A DNA stretch of 64,000 nt from Strix aluco (Eukaryota > Chordata > Aves > Strigiformes > Strigidae), in contig NC_133931.1 of assembly GCF_031877795.1 (NCBI RefSeq), positions 133,834,621 through 133,898,620 of the forward strand, written 5' to 3'. Made by a program: the position numbers and the translations under genes. Every line of letters starts with the position of its first letter. The first letter of the stretch is position 1. This document shows, in pieces, positions 15,001 through 26,800 of the stretch. Below the pieces are notes generated by a model. The model searched no databases. It saw only the letters and a list, made by a program, of their open reading frames with translations, and had not been told where the DNA came from.

Positions 15001-17770
15001 GGTGCTCTTGAAATAATTACCGAATTATTCCACCTAATAATATTTTCACATATTCGTATGCCTAAACATGGATTTAAGTGTTTCGTAATATATCTGTGAT
15101 CCATTAATAAAAATATATCCCTTTCCTACATGTGAATATGTCCTTAAGAAGCTGCACAGTGAAATATATTTCATATTTTTTAATATATCCTGTCTTAATA
15201 GTTATCATGTGCTTCATGTGACCACCTTCTACTTTGTCAGCTTGGAGCGAGATAGCAGTCCTCCTGACCTTCAGGAACTGCCATTGTACCAACCACCTGG
15301 GCGTATTTGCATTCTTTACCTTTTTGCAGTGGAATAATAATAATGGAAGAGGGAAAAGAATGCGAAAAGAGCAGGTTCATGTAATTTCTTTCTCAAAGTC
15401 AAGTATATACTGCTCTCTTGTGGAACTTGTACGGCAGTTACCAGCACTGGATAAAGGTGTCCTTGCCTTTCTGACTCTTTTATTTTGTTCTACTGAATAT
15501 TACTAAGGGAAATTTAGTGCATATGATGTGGCAGTTTTTTCGAATTCTGCTGTATAAATGCCAATCTTTCCTCTTAATTTACTTTATTGTTTTTTTTCTT
15601 TGATGGTCAGCATCCATTGTTGACATAGCTGTGTGTGCTGCTTTTGAAATTAGGATTTGTGATATTTTGCAAAAAACCCATGCATTTATAAGTACTGGAA
15701 GATTGTCTTCTCTTCTCTTTAGGTGACACTGAAATACATCTGTTGTTTACTCTGGTACACTTTTAATTAGCCTCAGTAAGAAGATAAGTGGTTTAAAAAA
15801 AGGAATGAAACCTGGGTATTTGTCTGCATGATGTTTGTGTATAGGGGTGTGTTGTCCAAATTATGGACTCTAAAATATTTTCTCATGTATTATGAAACTG
15901 AGTGCAGAGTGAAATTTTTAGAATAATGTTGCAAAATATATCACTGTCCAGTCAAAGAACAGAGGTAGTCCAGCCACTGAGCACCTGGGAGGAAAAGAAC
16001 TCCAGAAGCAGTCAAACTTCGGATGCCTGGTTTCCTGAGGATGTCTTCTGGGTGAGATTCTCCACTTTCCTAAAAATATGTGTGTGTGAGTTTACGTGGC
16101 AGTTGCTCTGTCATTAGGAGCACTGCTCTCTCTACCTTGCCATTCATTTTCATTACAAGACAGAAGTATTTGAGGCTGTTGTCTTTAGGTCGGATGTGGT
16201 CAAAAATGTTATTTATGATTGAAGGATAGAGAGGCAGAGCAATTTTATTACCTTATTTACCTGGAAAACATAAGTCAGCTCTATTTGTGCCTGAACATGC
16301 GCTACATCTTACATATTTTACAGCATATTTTATCCAGCAGGATCCTAAAGAAATATACAGTCTAAAGACTAAACTTCCCTCTTCTGGCTCAGCCTGAGAA
16401 CTTCAACTGCAAACTTGATCTGTTTCTGGAAAGGCTACTTGAGTTCATTCATATAACACATACACAGCAAAATGCTCGACTGGATAGAAACACTTCATTC
16501 CCCTGATATAAATTCTTGCTGCCACCTCAGCTGAGAAAACAATTCTCCTTAGGGCAAGTACTTATCCCTGTGAGCACCAAGGATTTTGAGGATAAGTTAT
16601 GTAAGAGTACCACCATTATTAAAACCACACAACCAATTTCAAGAAGGCTGAGTTTACTCTTGCCAAGTAAGCCCTGTTCCGTAAGGTGGGGTAGGAATTA
16701 GACTTTTGGTCCACTCTAACCCTTGGAGGAGTGCAGCCTATTTTCAAAGGGGAGTAAGTAAGGTCCTAGAGGTATCTTTAGTGCAAAACATGCTTCCATG
16801 AGGAATTATTGCAATGGCTAATGCGCTATAAACACAGCCCCTAGCTCCTTGCATACCAGCTTCTCTGTATAGCCAAGCCTTGTATTCTCTTGCTTGCAGA
16901 CAAGATATTCTCTGGTGAAAAGAGGGAGTCTAAAGAATCAAGTCATAATCAGCGTGCTTTTGTGAGTCCTGTGAAATACAGTGAGAGTTACAAAGGAAAA
17001 GCAAGTAGACTTGAGTGTACAATATTTCAGGAGAGATTGGGAGAGGGCGTTTTTACGATATTCTATTATGTCTCCTCTTTAGAGAGAGGCTAAGCCAGTG
17101 ACAAAGGAATAGTTTTCCAAAGTGCTATTTGTTCACAGGATGGATAGGAGCTGACAAGCTGACCATCAGAACGGCTTCTTTGTCCTTGGAGCTCCAGGTG
17201 GTTTAACAGTGTAGAGAAGTTATGTGTTTTTACCAAAATGACTGTTCATTCGTTTTTAGATGTCTTTTCAGCCCTTTCCAGCGTATTTTCAAGGGCTTTT
17301 AAAGGAAAAAAAACAGAGCAGTGTATAAGGGGAGGAGGGTGGGGAGGCAAGGGTAAGGTAAGACTGGGTGTATGTGTGACGTGGAGAGGGTCATTCTTGC
17401 CTTATGTAGAAATACATTCATCCAGGGAAGGCTCAGAGGTAGAAGTAATCCACATTCATGCTACATAAATAAGAATAATGGCAGAAGCACATGTATAATC
17501 AGCTTTTCTAGCAGCAGGATTATCATGGCTATATTGCATCCTGTGCATTTTCTGAAAGCATATTTAAGGATGTAAACAGCAGTATTGAAATCATGCTAGA
17601 AACCTTACAATATTTTTTTTAATATAGCATTTTACTATTTATTGGTTTTTAATAAAATATTTGAAAGGTCTGCCCTTTATATCAAGTAAAGATAATATGA
17701 TAATTACCTAATGTGAACAGCAAATAGCATTGCTGGCATTCATTATTATAATCTGATTTAGTCCATGTAG

Positions 17771-17865
17771 AATAGAATAGAATAGAGTAGAATAGAATAG
17801 AATAGAATAGAATAGAATAGAATAGAATAGAATAGAATAGAATAGAATAGAATAGAATAGAATAG
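17771..17865 (+). repeat. AATAG pentanucleotide microsatellite, 19 units
   Basis: Nineteen tandem AATAG units over 95 bp. Only the fourth unit differs (AGTAG), so the array is very uniform and probably variable in length between individuals. It abuts a diverged CR1 relic on its high-coordinate side; read on the minus strand the array follows the relic as a CTATT tail after AATAAAT. Confidence 0.97.
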
Positions 17866-17869
17866 ATTT

Positions 17870-18095
17870 ATTGCCATTAAAGAAAAAGGAGTTATTCTTG
17901 CTTACTAATTTTGGTTCTGATTCTGAGCAGTTTGTAGAGGTATAAATTCAGGGCTGAGCAGAGGGTACTAATGACCTTCTTCAAACTGTTACTAATGCAG
18001 CTCTGTGTGCAGCTGCCTCCATCATGACCAGGGTCTGCAGCCGAGTCACAGTCAGCGTGTTGTCCACCAGGACCCACCCTCAGGCCTGCAAGCTA
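17870..18095 (-). mobile_element. Degraded CR1-family relic (copy 1)
   Basis: Read on the minus strand, it opens with a GTCCTGGTGGACAAC string matching the LVDN part of CR1 ORF2, then a degraded stretch to GCATTAGTAACAGTTTGAAG and CTCTGCTCAGCCCTG. In intact CR1 copies this part encodes the region just after GVLVD and up to PLYSALVR. Frameshifts and stops are frequent. The same diagnostic pieces recur at about 34.0 kb. The 3' part is lost or unrecognisable before the AATAG array. Confidence 0.7.
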
Positions 18096-19010
18096 TCTCA
18101 GCACCACTGTAATCTCTCTACAATGTTTGTAGGGATATATTTCTTTTTGTATCTTTTCATAATTATCATTAAATTCTTTACATCTTTTGAAATAATTAAG
18201 CAAAGTATATCACTGGTTTAGCAAGTGGTGACACTTAATTTTGCCCAGAAGGGGATAGGAATAGGGATAAGCAACTGCATATATTCTCTATTGCCTACTT
18301 GGGGGTGGAAAAAATGCTGACTTCCATATACAGTAGTTACACTGTTATCTTTTCAGGCAAGAAATAGGGAAGAGAATTGGTTTATATTGCATCAACTGGG
18401 CTAGAGACCTCTAATCCATTAGATTATCCATAGAACTATGTTGACTTGGCTGAGGTTTGGGGACTGTTGGGATAAACTGGAGAATGACATTGGCCACCCT
18501 AAATTTCCAATAAAACTACATTGGCAGTTTATCCAAAGAGGGAAAAGTATCCACATGCAGGGCATAATCGTGTGATTATATTTTATTTGTATCATTACTA
18601 GAAGCCAAAAGATGGCTGTGAAATTTGATGGAAACTAAGGCCCTCATTTTGAAAGATTTCACTGTTACATGTATAGTGAACTCTTGTGCTCAAGCTGTTT
18701 TCCTGCAGTTTGTCCTCTTTGCTGAGCTTCTGCACAGAATAAGAGTGGTAAAATCTATCTGCAGATTTTAGTTTCTCCAAGAATGCTGTTCCCCTAATAA
18801 GACTGGTCTTTTTAACCAAGATTCACTTGCACCTTTACAAGTCAGTTTTCCCAAAATATTTAGTAAACTTATTAAACTTCTGGTCCTTATTTCTTTCTTC
18901 CATTTATTTACAGAAACTGTTCATTAGTGCATATGACTGTATCTGCTCTTCAGCAGTAGCATGAACTGTGCTGTGTTTTGTATCACGTCTTCAGAAAATT
19001 GCATTGTATT
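18096..19010. other. Intergenic, nothing recognised
   Basis: AT-rich sequence between the CR1 relic and the solo LTR. No gene or repeat was recognised. Confidence 0.7.
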
Positions 19011-20036
19011 TGTCGTAGTTTGAGCTCAGAGGGCAACTGAGCACCACACAGCCACTCACCTCTCCCTTCCCCCTCAGCGCTGGGAAGGGGAAAATAAGCA
19101 AAAGCGATGCTCACTTCTGTCCTTCCCCCCCAGCGCTGAAAAGGAGGTAAGCAAAGGGCTCAGAACACTGAGATAAGGACAAGGAGGGATGATGTCATCG
19201 TTTTTAAGGCACAGGCAAAAACCAGACTTGTTAGGGAAAGAAAAAAAGAACATAAATTTAAGACAGACACTAACAACAAGAACACTTAACAGACAGAGTA
19301 GGACCATGAGAAGAATTACCACAGCTTGAAAACACCTTTCCCCACCCCTCCCTTCTTCCCAGGCTCAGCTTTGCTCTTGGTATCTTCTCCCCTCCAGTAG
19401 CAGAGGGGGCAGGGAATGTGGGGTGCGGTCAGTTCTGCCACTTCTTCTCCCTCAGGGAGGGGGAACTTCTGTCATTCTTCCCCTGTTCCAGTGCAGTCCC
19501 CCTCTCACAGGAGACAGTCCTCCACAAACCAACTCCGACATGAGTCACTCCCATGGGCATGTGGGTCACCCCTGCGTGTTGCAGTCCTCCTGGTGCCAAA
19601 CTACAACAGTGACGGCTTCTTCCCGTGGGGTCCCAGCCTTCTTTGGCACAGTCACCTGGCACAGTGTGGTGTCCCCCTCAGGCCACAAATCGGTATCTGC
19701 TCCACTGTAGACCCCCATGGGTGGCAGGGGGGCAGCCCTGCCATCTCATCACAGGGTACAGGGGAGTTTCTGCTCTGGCACACCTCCTGCCCTTCTCCTC
19801 CTTCCTTCCACTGACCTCGGTGTTCACACAGATGTTCTCCTCACAACTCCCACTACTCCTCCCAGGTTCCCTTTCTTAAATACGTTATTGCAGAGGTGCA
19901 GCCAATCGGCCTGGCCTTGGTGCAAAGGCAGATCTGACTGGGGCCGGGGAAACTTCGAGAAGCTTCTCACAGGGGGCCACTGCTGTAGCCCCCTCCCCGC
20001 TACCAAAAGCCCCCACCGCTCACTCAAACCAGGACA
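19011..20036. mobile_element. Solo LTR of an endogenous retrovirus (ERVL-like, bird type)
   Basis: A 1026-bp block, far less AT-rich than its surroundings, begins TGTCGTAGTTTGAGCTCAG and ends CAAACCAGGACA, that is, TG...CA. It is flanked by GTATT on the left and GTGTT on the right, a 4/5 match to a 5-bp target-site duplication, the size expected for ERVL-type integration. Start and end resemble a bird ERVL LTR as I remember it, including the CTTCTCACAG and CCCCGCTACCAAAA pieces near the end. There is no internal gag, pol or env and no second LTR, so it is a solo LTR left by recombination. The direction of the lost provirus is not determined. ORFs inside (19416-19814, 19717-20160) are by-products of the composition. 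Confidence 0.8.
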
Positions 20037-20640
20037 GTGTTGTTTCCTTCTATTTTATGACTTCACTTCCATCTTTTTTCTAAAGCTTAGTCATAGTACC
20101 GAAGTCTTTCCTCAGACTTGTTGTGTGTTCACTAGACTTTTACCACGTGCGCTAATCTGATTTCAGAAGGGAGAGCTGTATACTGCTGATTTACATGTCA
20201 ATGTTTCTAGGGGTGCTGAATCAGCAAAAAGGAGCACAAAGGGCAGGGGCAGTGGCAACCGTGGTAGCTAAAGCCAGAGAAAACATTGGCAGAGCAGGGC
20301 TTTGCCAGATGTACTGCAGTGGATAGTGCAATGCTGTATTCAAAGACATGGAATTAAGAGCAGGAATAGAAAAAGGAAATGTTGATCTCTGCTGAGACCT
20401 GCCTGGTGCAGTAATCTGTGTCTGAACCTCCACATTGCTTTGATTTTATTTCTGCATCTGCTACAAAGACAACACCTTGGGACACTTTACAGGATATGGA
20501 TCTCCAGAGTGGAACCGCATCTGCCTGGGCGGTGAAAACGTTGAGTAGCTGGGTTCGGTTTTATGCGGTGGAATCGAATGAACAGAAAACACCGGTTTTA
20601 ACCTCAGCTGGTAGGAAAGCAGTTGAGCCATTTGGCGGCA
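20037..20640. other. Intergenic, between the solo LTR and the GC island
   Basis: Moderate base composition, with no gene recognised. It grades into the CpG-rich block that follows. Confidence 0.6.
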
Positions 20641-20654
20641 GTGCCACCTCGTGG
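20641..20654 (-). promoter_or_regulatory. CTCF-like motif
   Basis: On the minus strand the site reads CCACGAGGTGGCAC, close to the CTCF core CCASYAGRKGGCAS as I remember it; the main departure is G where C or T is preferred. It contains a CpG inside the core and stands at the very edge of the CpG-rich block. Binding is not shown. Confidence 0.4.
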
Positions 20655-20707
20655 AAGCGGGGCGGCCGAGCCGCCCCCCGGCCCCCCCGACCCCCGCCCC
20701 GTCCCCC

Positions 20708-20783
20708 GGGGTCCCGCCGAACCCCTTCCCCATCCCCGGGGTCCTGCCGAACCCCCTCCCCATCCCCGGGGTCCCTCCGGGCA
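20708..20783 (+). repeat. 30-bp GC-rich tandem repeat, about 2.5 copies
   Basis: The unit starts GGGGTCC at 20708, 20738 and 20768, exactly 30 bp apart. The two full copies differ at only about two positions; the third is cut short. Because 30 is a multiple of three, every frame yields a 10-residue peptide repeat, which explains the long ORFs. Confidence 0.9.
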
Positions 20784-20850
20784 CGGCCGGCGCCGGTGCG
20801 GTCCCCGTGGAACTGCCCGTGCCCGGTTTAGGGGCAGCGGGTGCCAACGC

Positions 20851-23800
20851 TGTCACTGGTTCTCTGTGAGATACTGATACATTGGACAAAAACCAGACAA
20901 TATTTTAAAATTTACAGATTTGCTTAATGTTACATTCTGTTTGATTTTGCAAAAGATAGCTCTTATGAAGGGTGCTTGCTGATACCTTGTTACGTTTCTC
21001 CTCCCTCCTTGCCTCCCCAATGACTTTTTTCTTTTTTCCCCTCTGCATCTTGCCTTCCATAGTTAACAATGTCATCTTACCATAAGATTGTCATCTTTCC
21101 ATAGCAGAGAGCATTTCTGAATCAGTAGGGGTATAGCTCCCTGGTGAGCTAGGCAAAGGCACTGTCCCATTGTTGTCAGACCTCCAGCTTGCCATGTATG
21201 CTAAAGCACAGGGTTGTAAAAACTCAGGTGTTGTGGTTAGGAGGGGAGGACAGGTCAGACTGGAGCACTCCTTTGCCAGAAAAATAATTAAAATATCATT
21301 TTATCTCATCTAAAATATTCATCACCCAGACCTGGTGATGGATACAGTGATAGAATGTTTCAGATGTAGCCAAAGTGTTTTCATAATGGAAGACTCAATA
21401 TTTTTCAGGTAATGAGGCCCTCTGATAACCAAATGTGAAATATTTGTATTACACTTCAGTTTATTTCCATTCTCATTTTCCACTTTTTTCCCTTCTCAAA
21501 GCACATAAGCTCACTGACTGGAGTCTTATGAGCTTTGTCTCTTCATTTTATTACCTACTGCCAAATACACTTCTCTTATTTAAGCCCAGCGCACATTTCA
21601 GCATCAGCACTGCTAGGCATAACCAGCTTGGCAAAGTTTATTTTAGCAAGCTATTTACTGTAATTTCTGATGGAGATTGGAGACACTTTGGTTGATTGAC
21701 AGCTGATTTGCAGTCAATCAAAAGTAGACACATAATTTAATTCCAGTGTCCTCTCCAGAGAAATCCTTTGAAAGCACTATTATAAAGTGGGAATAGCATG
21801 GACAACAGAAAGAAAGAGAGAACAGACGCCTCACTTGTGCAGTTTCCATCCAAATGTGTGCCTTGCTCATTATTCATGTGTTCAGTACAGGAGCTCTCAT
21901 ATCCATCTGTTATTGAGGAAGGAACTGGAAATAGCCATTGTGTTGTTGTAGGAACACTGACATGAAGAAAGAGTAACAAAAAACTCTGGTAATAGTGTTA
22001 ATAATTGTAGATTCCATATGTAAAAAATAGGGCAGCACTTAGTTTTCTAAAAAAGTAATTACCTTGTATGTGTTTCTCTGTTGCAGATGCACCATTAACT
22101 TTCCTAGGTCTAACTTCTGGTAAAAGGCAGGTTTAACCTGCCTAGATGCGTGAGAAAATTCATCCTCCCAGGACAGGACAGTGACCACCTCACATCTCAC
22201 TGCTTGTTCCAAGGGAGGTCACTCCTCATTCTTCACTTTAACAGGGTACAGTGAGGCTTTTGGATGTGTCCAGCTTAGTTGTCGTGGGTTTTCACTCTGT
22301 GTTGTACCGTGCTTAACATCGATAGTAAAAGAGATGTTACTTTGCTTGGCAGTGATTTCATTTTCATTTCTGAGAGAGATATTATTTGGTTTGTAAGATA
22401 AGAGACAGCTGACTATCAACACAGGCAGAGCTCTTTACTGATAATGCCAAGCTTAAAAATGAATAATGACCTTTCTGCCACTTCAGCAAATGACTAGCTG
22501 TTTGTCCAGAAGGTGTAGCTACTTTTGCAGGCCCCCCAAAAATGCAAGGCAGAACACTGGACACCTGACTACCTACTGGGGACTCCTAGGTATTGTATGC
22601 CCTCTCTTATTATGCAAGAGAGAAAATGTGTCTGTTACTGTTAGGTCTTCAAAGGGGAAGCAAATGTATTTGAAACTGTATTGTCATCCACATATCCAAG
22701 TTCAGGCCTTACATAATCAAAAACTGTCTAATGTTTTGGGCTTAGGTATATGTCTTGGCTCACTGGTACTGTGCTTAGCTAGCTGGTACCCTGCTTGCAT
22801 TTATAATTTATTAATGGTATTATTAATATAGCTTCTAGAGCTAGTCCCCTAGCAATGGATATTGGGCATACACAGGCTAAAACTAGCTTATATATGTAGA
22901 AAGATTTCTGATAAAACACTTTGTTCTTTCCCCCTGGTCTTGTACCAAGACATTATAACATGCTAGTAGTTCAAGTGTCTTAAGACATAAGTATATACAA
23001 GCAGATCAGTTTTAAACTATGAGTTTTTCAGGAGTCTAAAGTTCATAACAATTAGCACTGGGAAAATTATGTAAATATTTTCACCATTCATATTTTGATG
23101 TGCAAAGACTAATGCTTATACTAAAAGCTCTGCTAGAGATTCATTGCTTTCATTTGCACCTCTACTTGATTAATCTTTTTTCTTGGCCCATCACTTTTTT
23201 TTCAGCAGTTATGGTTCTTTGCTCTTAATCTAACACCTTTGATGTCCCACTTTGATTCAAAGAAATGAAAGTTGGATGGTAATGTTTGAAAAGGTGCTAT
23301 TCCTGTTAAATGATGAAGTCATTTTGGTTCAGTTTGTTCAGATAGGTCTCCTTTTGGCTAATTGGTCTGATGACATATAAAAGTGTCTAGAAGACATCAC
23401 ACAAGTGACAGAAAAAACATTCCCCCAATTTGTTTTAGCATTCTGGTAAACTTTTCTGAAGTTTCTCCTTTCTTCTTTTTAGAGCTGTAAACATCAGAAG
23501 GGGGCTTTATTAAATTGCTTTTACCTCAGACTACAGGGGGCTTTAATGGAAAAGGGAATAATGTTTGAAACTGTTGAGTCTTTGTTCTTTTTCTAAGGCA
23601 AGCACATTGAGAGTCCACACAGTGGGATCTTAATAACTGGGCTTATTACCTTCACAGCAGTAAAAAATACTGGGGTACCTGGGTTTACCGAACTGGTAAA
23701 AAGGATACTAACCAATTCCATACATTATGTACTTGAAAAAGGACATAACAGTATAAATATGTTATTATCAAAATGTTAATCAGTCCTATAGAACATATCT

Positions 23801-26800
23801 GTGAAGTCTGAGAAGATATTCACAGACTATTTTGCAGACTTTCAAGTACCACAGTGACACCTGGAAGCGTCGCTGCATTTCTCTGAGTACTGAGTCAATA
23901 ACAGCATTCTCTGGAGCCCTTATGGATCCATCTGTGCTAAAGATAGACCATGACTAGGGCATCTTCTTCAGGACTGAGAACAAGCAGCACGGCACACCTT
24001 GCATTAATAGAGCTGCATTTCTCCATTGCCTTTCCTTTAACCACCACCAAAAAACTCCTCAGTGCCCAGACAGGCTGCCTTGTGATGGCTGTGTTGTGCC
24101 TCCATGTACACATTGCCTGGGAAAAGTTCTGACTGACACAGGGTGAGCCGTCCTTGACAATCAGTCCATGACCACTTCACTTACAAGGTGGCGTGTAAAT
24201 GTGTGTTCTACATAGCTAGGTAACTTTTCCATAAGAGTGAGCAGGACAACAAGGATATTCACAGTGTATGTTGCCATATGTATATGCCAAGGAAGGTAAG
24301 TTCCACTTTTCTTTAAAAAAAGTATTTTAAGAACTGCAGTTATTGGTGTTATGAAATCAGACAGAGCATATCCTTTATGGCCTTGATTTTTCTATTTCTC
24401 CCCTTGTAATTGAAATAAATGCTTAATTTATTTTCTTCTAAATTAAAAAGTTGTCAAGATACCATGGTATTCTCTGTGGACTCTGTGTTATAATCACAAC
24501 TGATAAAGCTGAAATTCTCTGGTCTTGCCTCTGGGAGGAGATAGTTGTGGTGTTTTGCATCAGTCTGTCCATGTTCTGTGAGTACTCTCATTTCTTCCTG
24601 CTGTTATTGTTTCTCCTTCAACAATCATTAGTGTTGGGCAAAGAAAACATGCAATCTTGAGAGTTCTCTGTGCCAGGCTTTCTGCCTGGCTGGCTTTCCT
24701 TGCTGTTGCTACATGATCTCAAAATGCTGTTGCAGCTCTCTGCTCTTCATAGTACAGTATTCACTGGAACTGCAATTTCTAGTGCAAGCTGTAAAATCAA
24801 AGTAGATATTGTGAACGAGTTGATTTTCTGTTCGTTCATTTCTTATATCATCTATCAACTGATCTCCTGAATCATTTAAGGTCCTCCAAACCTGGCTTTG
24901 GTAATTTCTGTTGTTTTGCCATGTAACCAGACACTATTTTTTTTTAAACTTTTATTTATGAAACAGAAGAAATCTGCAATAATTAGTAAGTTTAATGCTA
25001 GAAAGTTTTGTAAAGTTTCTATGGTTACCTAAATGTCTTGTCTGCTAATTTATTAGGAGTCAGGCTGAACAGTGAGTTCTTTTCATCCTTAATTCAGTGA
25101 AGTTGGCATCTTTTTCATCCTTTAGATCATTACCTATTACATGCTTCCAGCATATTTGTATTATCTGCTCTTGGCCCTCTGTTATGCAAATAAGAAAAGC
25201 AGTTTTCCTCTAAGTTTTTACCCTTTTTGTACTATTATGATGACTTATAAAGGGTTCCAGTGTTGTGGTTGTACTCTAATTTTTGTAGGCTCACACAGTT
25301 ATGCTTCATACCCCTGTACACCTGTACAGATCTTGGTGCTCAAGTGCTGTGTCTGCCCTGTTCTCACCAGACTGTAGGGAAGTTGTTCTGAGAATCAAAA
25401 TTGAGTGGAGTTATTCTATAGCTAGAGACTTTATTTTACCTCAAAGTACTATTTACTTTGCCTGGGAGTCCAATGCATGAAAATCCTGAGTATTAAATGA
25501 GGGTTTTGGGAAGCCACACAGACCATGGTTATAGGTGGTACAAGGGTGAAACCAAACCTGGTCAGTTTAACTCTTCGTCTTGCAGTACTATAGTGTTTTC
25601 CTGTGGAGAAGAGAAGAAACAGAAACATGCCTCTGAGTGTTTGCTATGGAAAGATCATGAAATAGATATTTGTTTTACCAGAGGAGCCATTCAGGTGTAG
25701 CTACATACTCCTTCACTGAAGTGTACAGAAAATTTACATCACCCTCTTAGATGAAGATAAGGACCTACAACTGGAAAATTAACATGTTGGCTGAATTTGT
25801 TAGCATACTTATTAGGACATCAGCTTCTCTATACTAGAAGTCTCACATATGTTTGTTATAAAACCAGTGTACAATGTGTGAAATAACCTTCCCTAATTAT
25901 AATCTAGACAATGCCAGGAAAGTGAAGCTAATTACAATAAGCTCTATTAAGTCATCTAACATGGCAGTATATGCCATGAGGTAAAAGTGCTTGGATGCAG
26001 ACTGGTGACAAGGGAAATATGTGGCGAGATCATGCCCGTTTTTTTTTTTTTTCTCCTTCTTTCAGCCAACAAATTAGAAGCTCATCTGAAAAATCATTTT
26101 AATTTGATATATTGTTGTGGTGATGACAACTTGAACAGCATTTAATTCTCAGGAAACAAATCTTGTAAGAACAAAGCCCAAAATCTTCAGTGATGGAATG
26201 TAGTAATTTCACAATCTTATTTAATTTTGGTACCTAAAAATCTGAAGGTGATTAGTTAATGTCTTTGGGCCATGCTTTCACTATATTTTAGGTCCATTTT
26301 ACAAGTAGTGAATAAATATGCTTCTATTAGTGTACGAAGGAAGTTGACCTCTTTGATCAGTTGAGAACCTGGCAATTGGTTATATGCATGATATACAAAA
26401 TGTAGATAAGCTGTAAGAGAGAAAGCCTTTACTGAGACACTCGTTGGCTTTTAAAATATGGAAAAGTTGATGACAAATTTATTTTATTTTTCCCTTTTAC
26501 TGTAGTATTTTCATCTCAGAGATTACTATCTGTAGTGGGGAGGGCTTTTTTCACCTGTCTATGATTAATTAATTAGTTTTATATCATAATTTTAAATATT
26601 TTCCAATCCCCAGGAGCCCGGCCTGGCCTACTTGTGGGTGTGAGAAATAATGATATTGTCCATGTTTGTGCCTGAAAGTATTAGAACCTAGAAAACAAAC
26701 CACTTTTCTGCTATTTGTTAATCCCATCAAGTCTTCTGTGGATCCTAAACTGTTATCTGCTTCAGTGTCCAAAAAATCCACAGTCATGCATGGAAGCAAA

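Larger units (their letters stand above)
1..17770. other. AT-rich intergenic sequence downstream of THSD7A, no gene recognised
   Basis: About 17.8 kb without a supported exon. ORFs are all below about 110 codons with no domain signature or splice context. It contains the purine tract (2943-3058), the TA-rich stretch (8905-9017), scattered homopolymers (T run near 14618) and an octamer-type ATGCAAAT at 13670-13677. Nothing else was recognised. Confidence 0.7.
20641..20850. other. Small CpG-rich island in an AT-rich desert
   Basis: About 210 bp that is mostly G and C with some twenty or more CpG dinucleotides, sharply set off from AT-rich flanks. It includes the 30-bp tandem repeat and the CTCF-like motif. 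ORFs through it in several frames (20418-20831, 20461-20889) give Pro/Gly/Arg-rich low-complexity peptides and are not supported as genes. It could be an unmethylated island, the promoter of an unannotated non-coding transcript, or a GC-rich minisatellite. Confidence 0.75.

Noticed and set aside
17771..17865. Regular repeats considered as a CRISPR-like or telomere-like array
   Set aside because: Pure 5-bp tandem units without spacers, not TTAGGG; an ordinary microsatellite.
19416..20160. Several overlapping ORFs of 77-147 codons on both strands
   Set aside because: They lie inside the solo LTR and arise from its stop-poor, GC-richer composition. No retroviral protein motif is visible.
20418..20889. 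Pro/Gly/Arg-rich ORFs of 137 and 142 codons
   Set aside because: Produced by the CpG island and its 30-bp tandem repeat, open in several frames at once, with no homology or splice signals.
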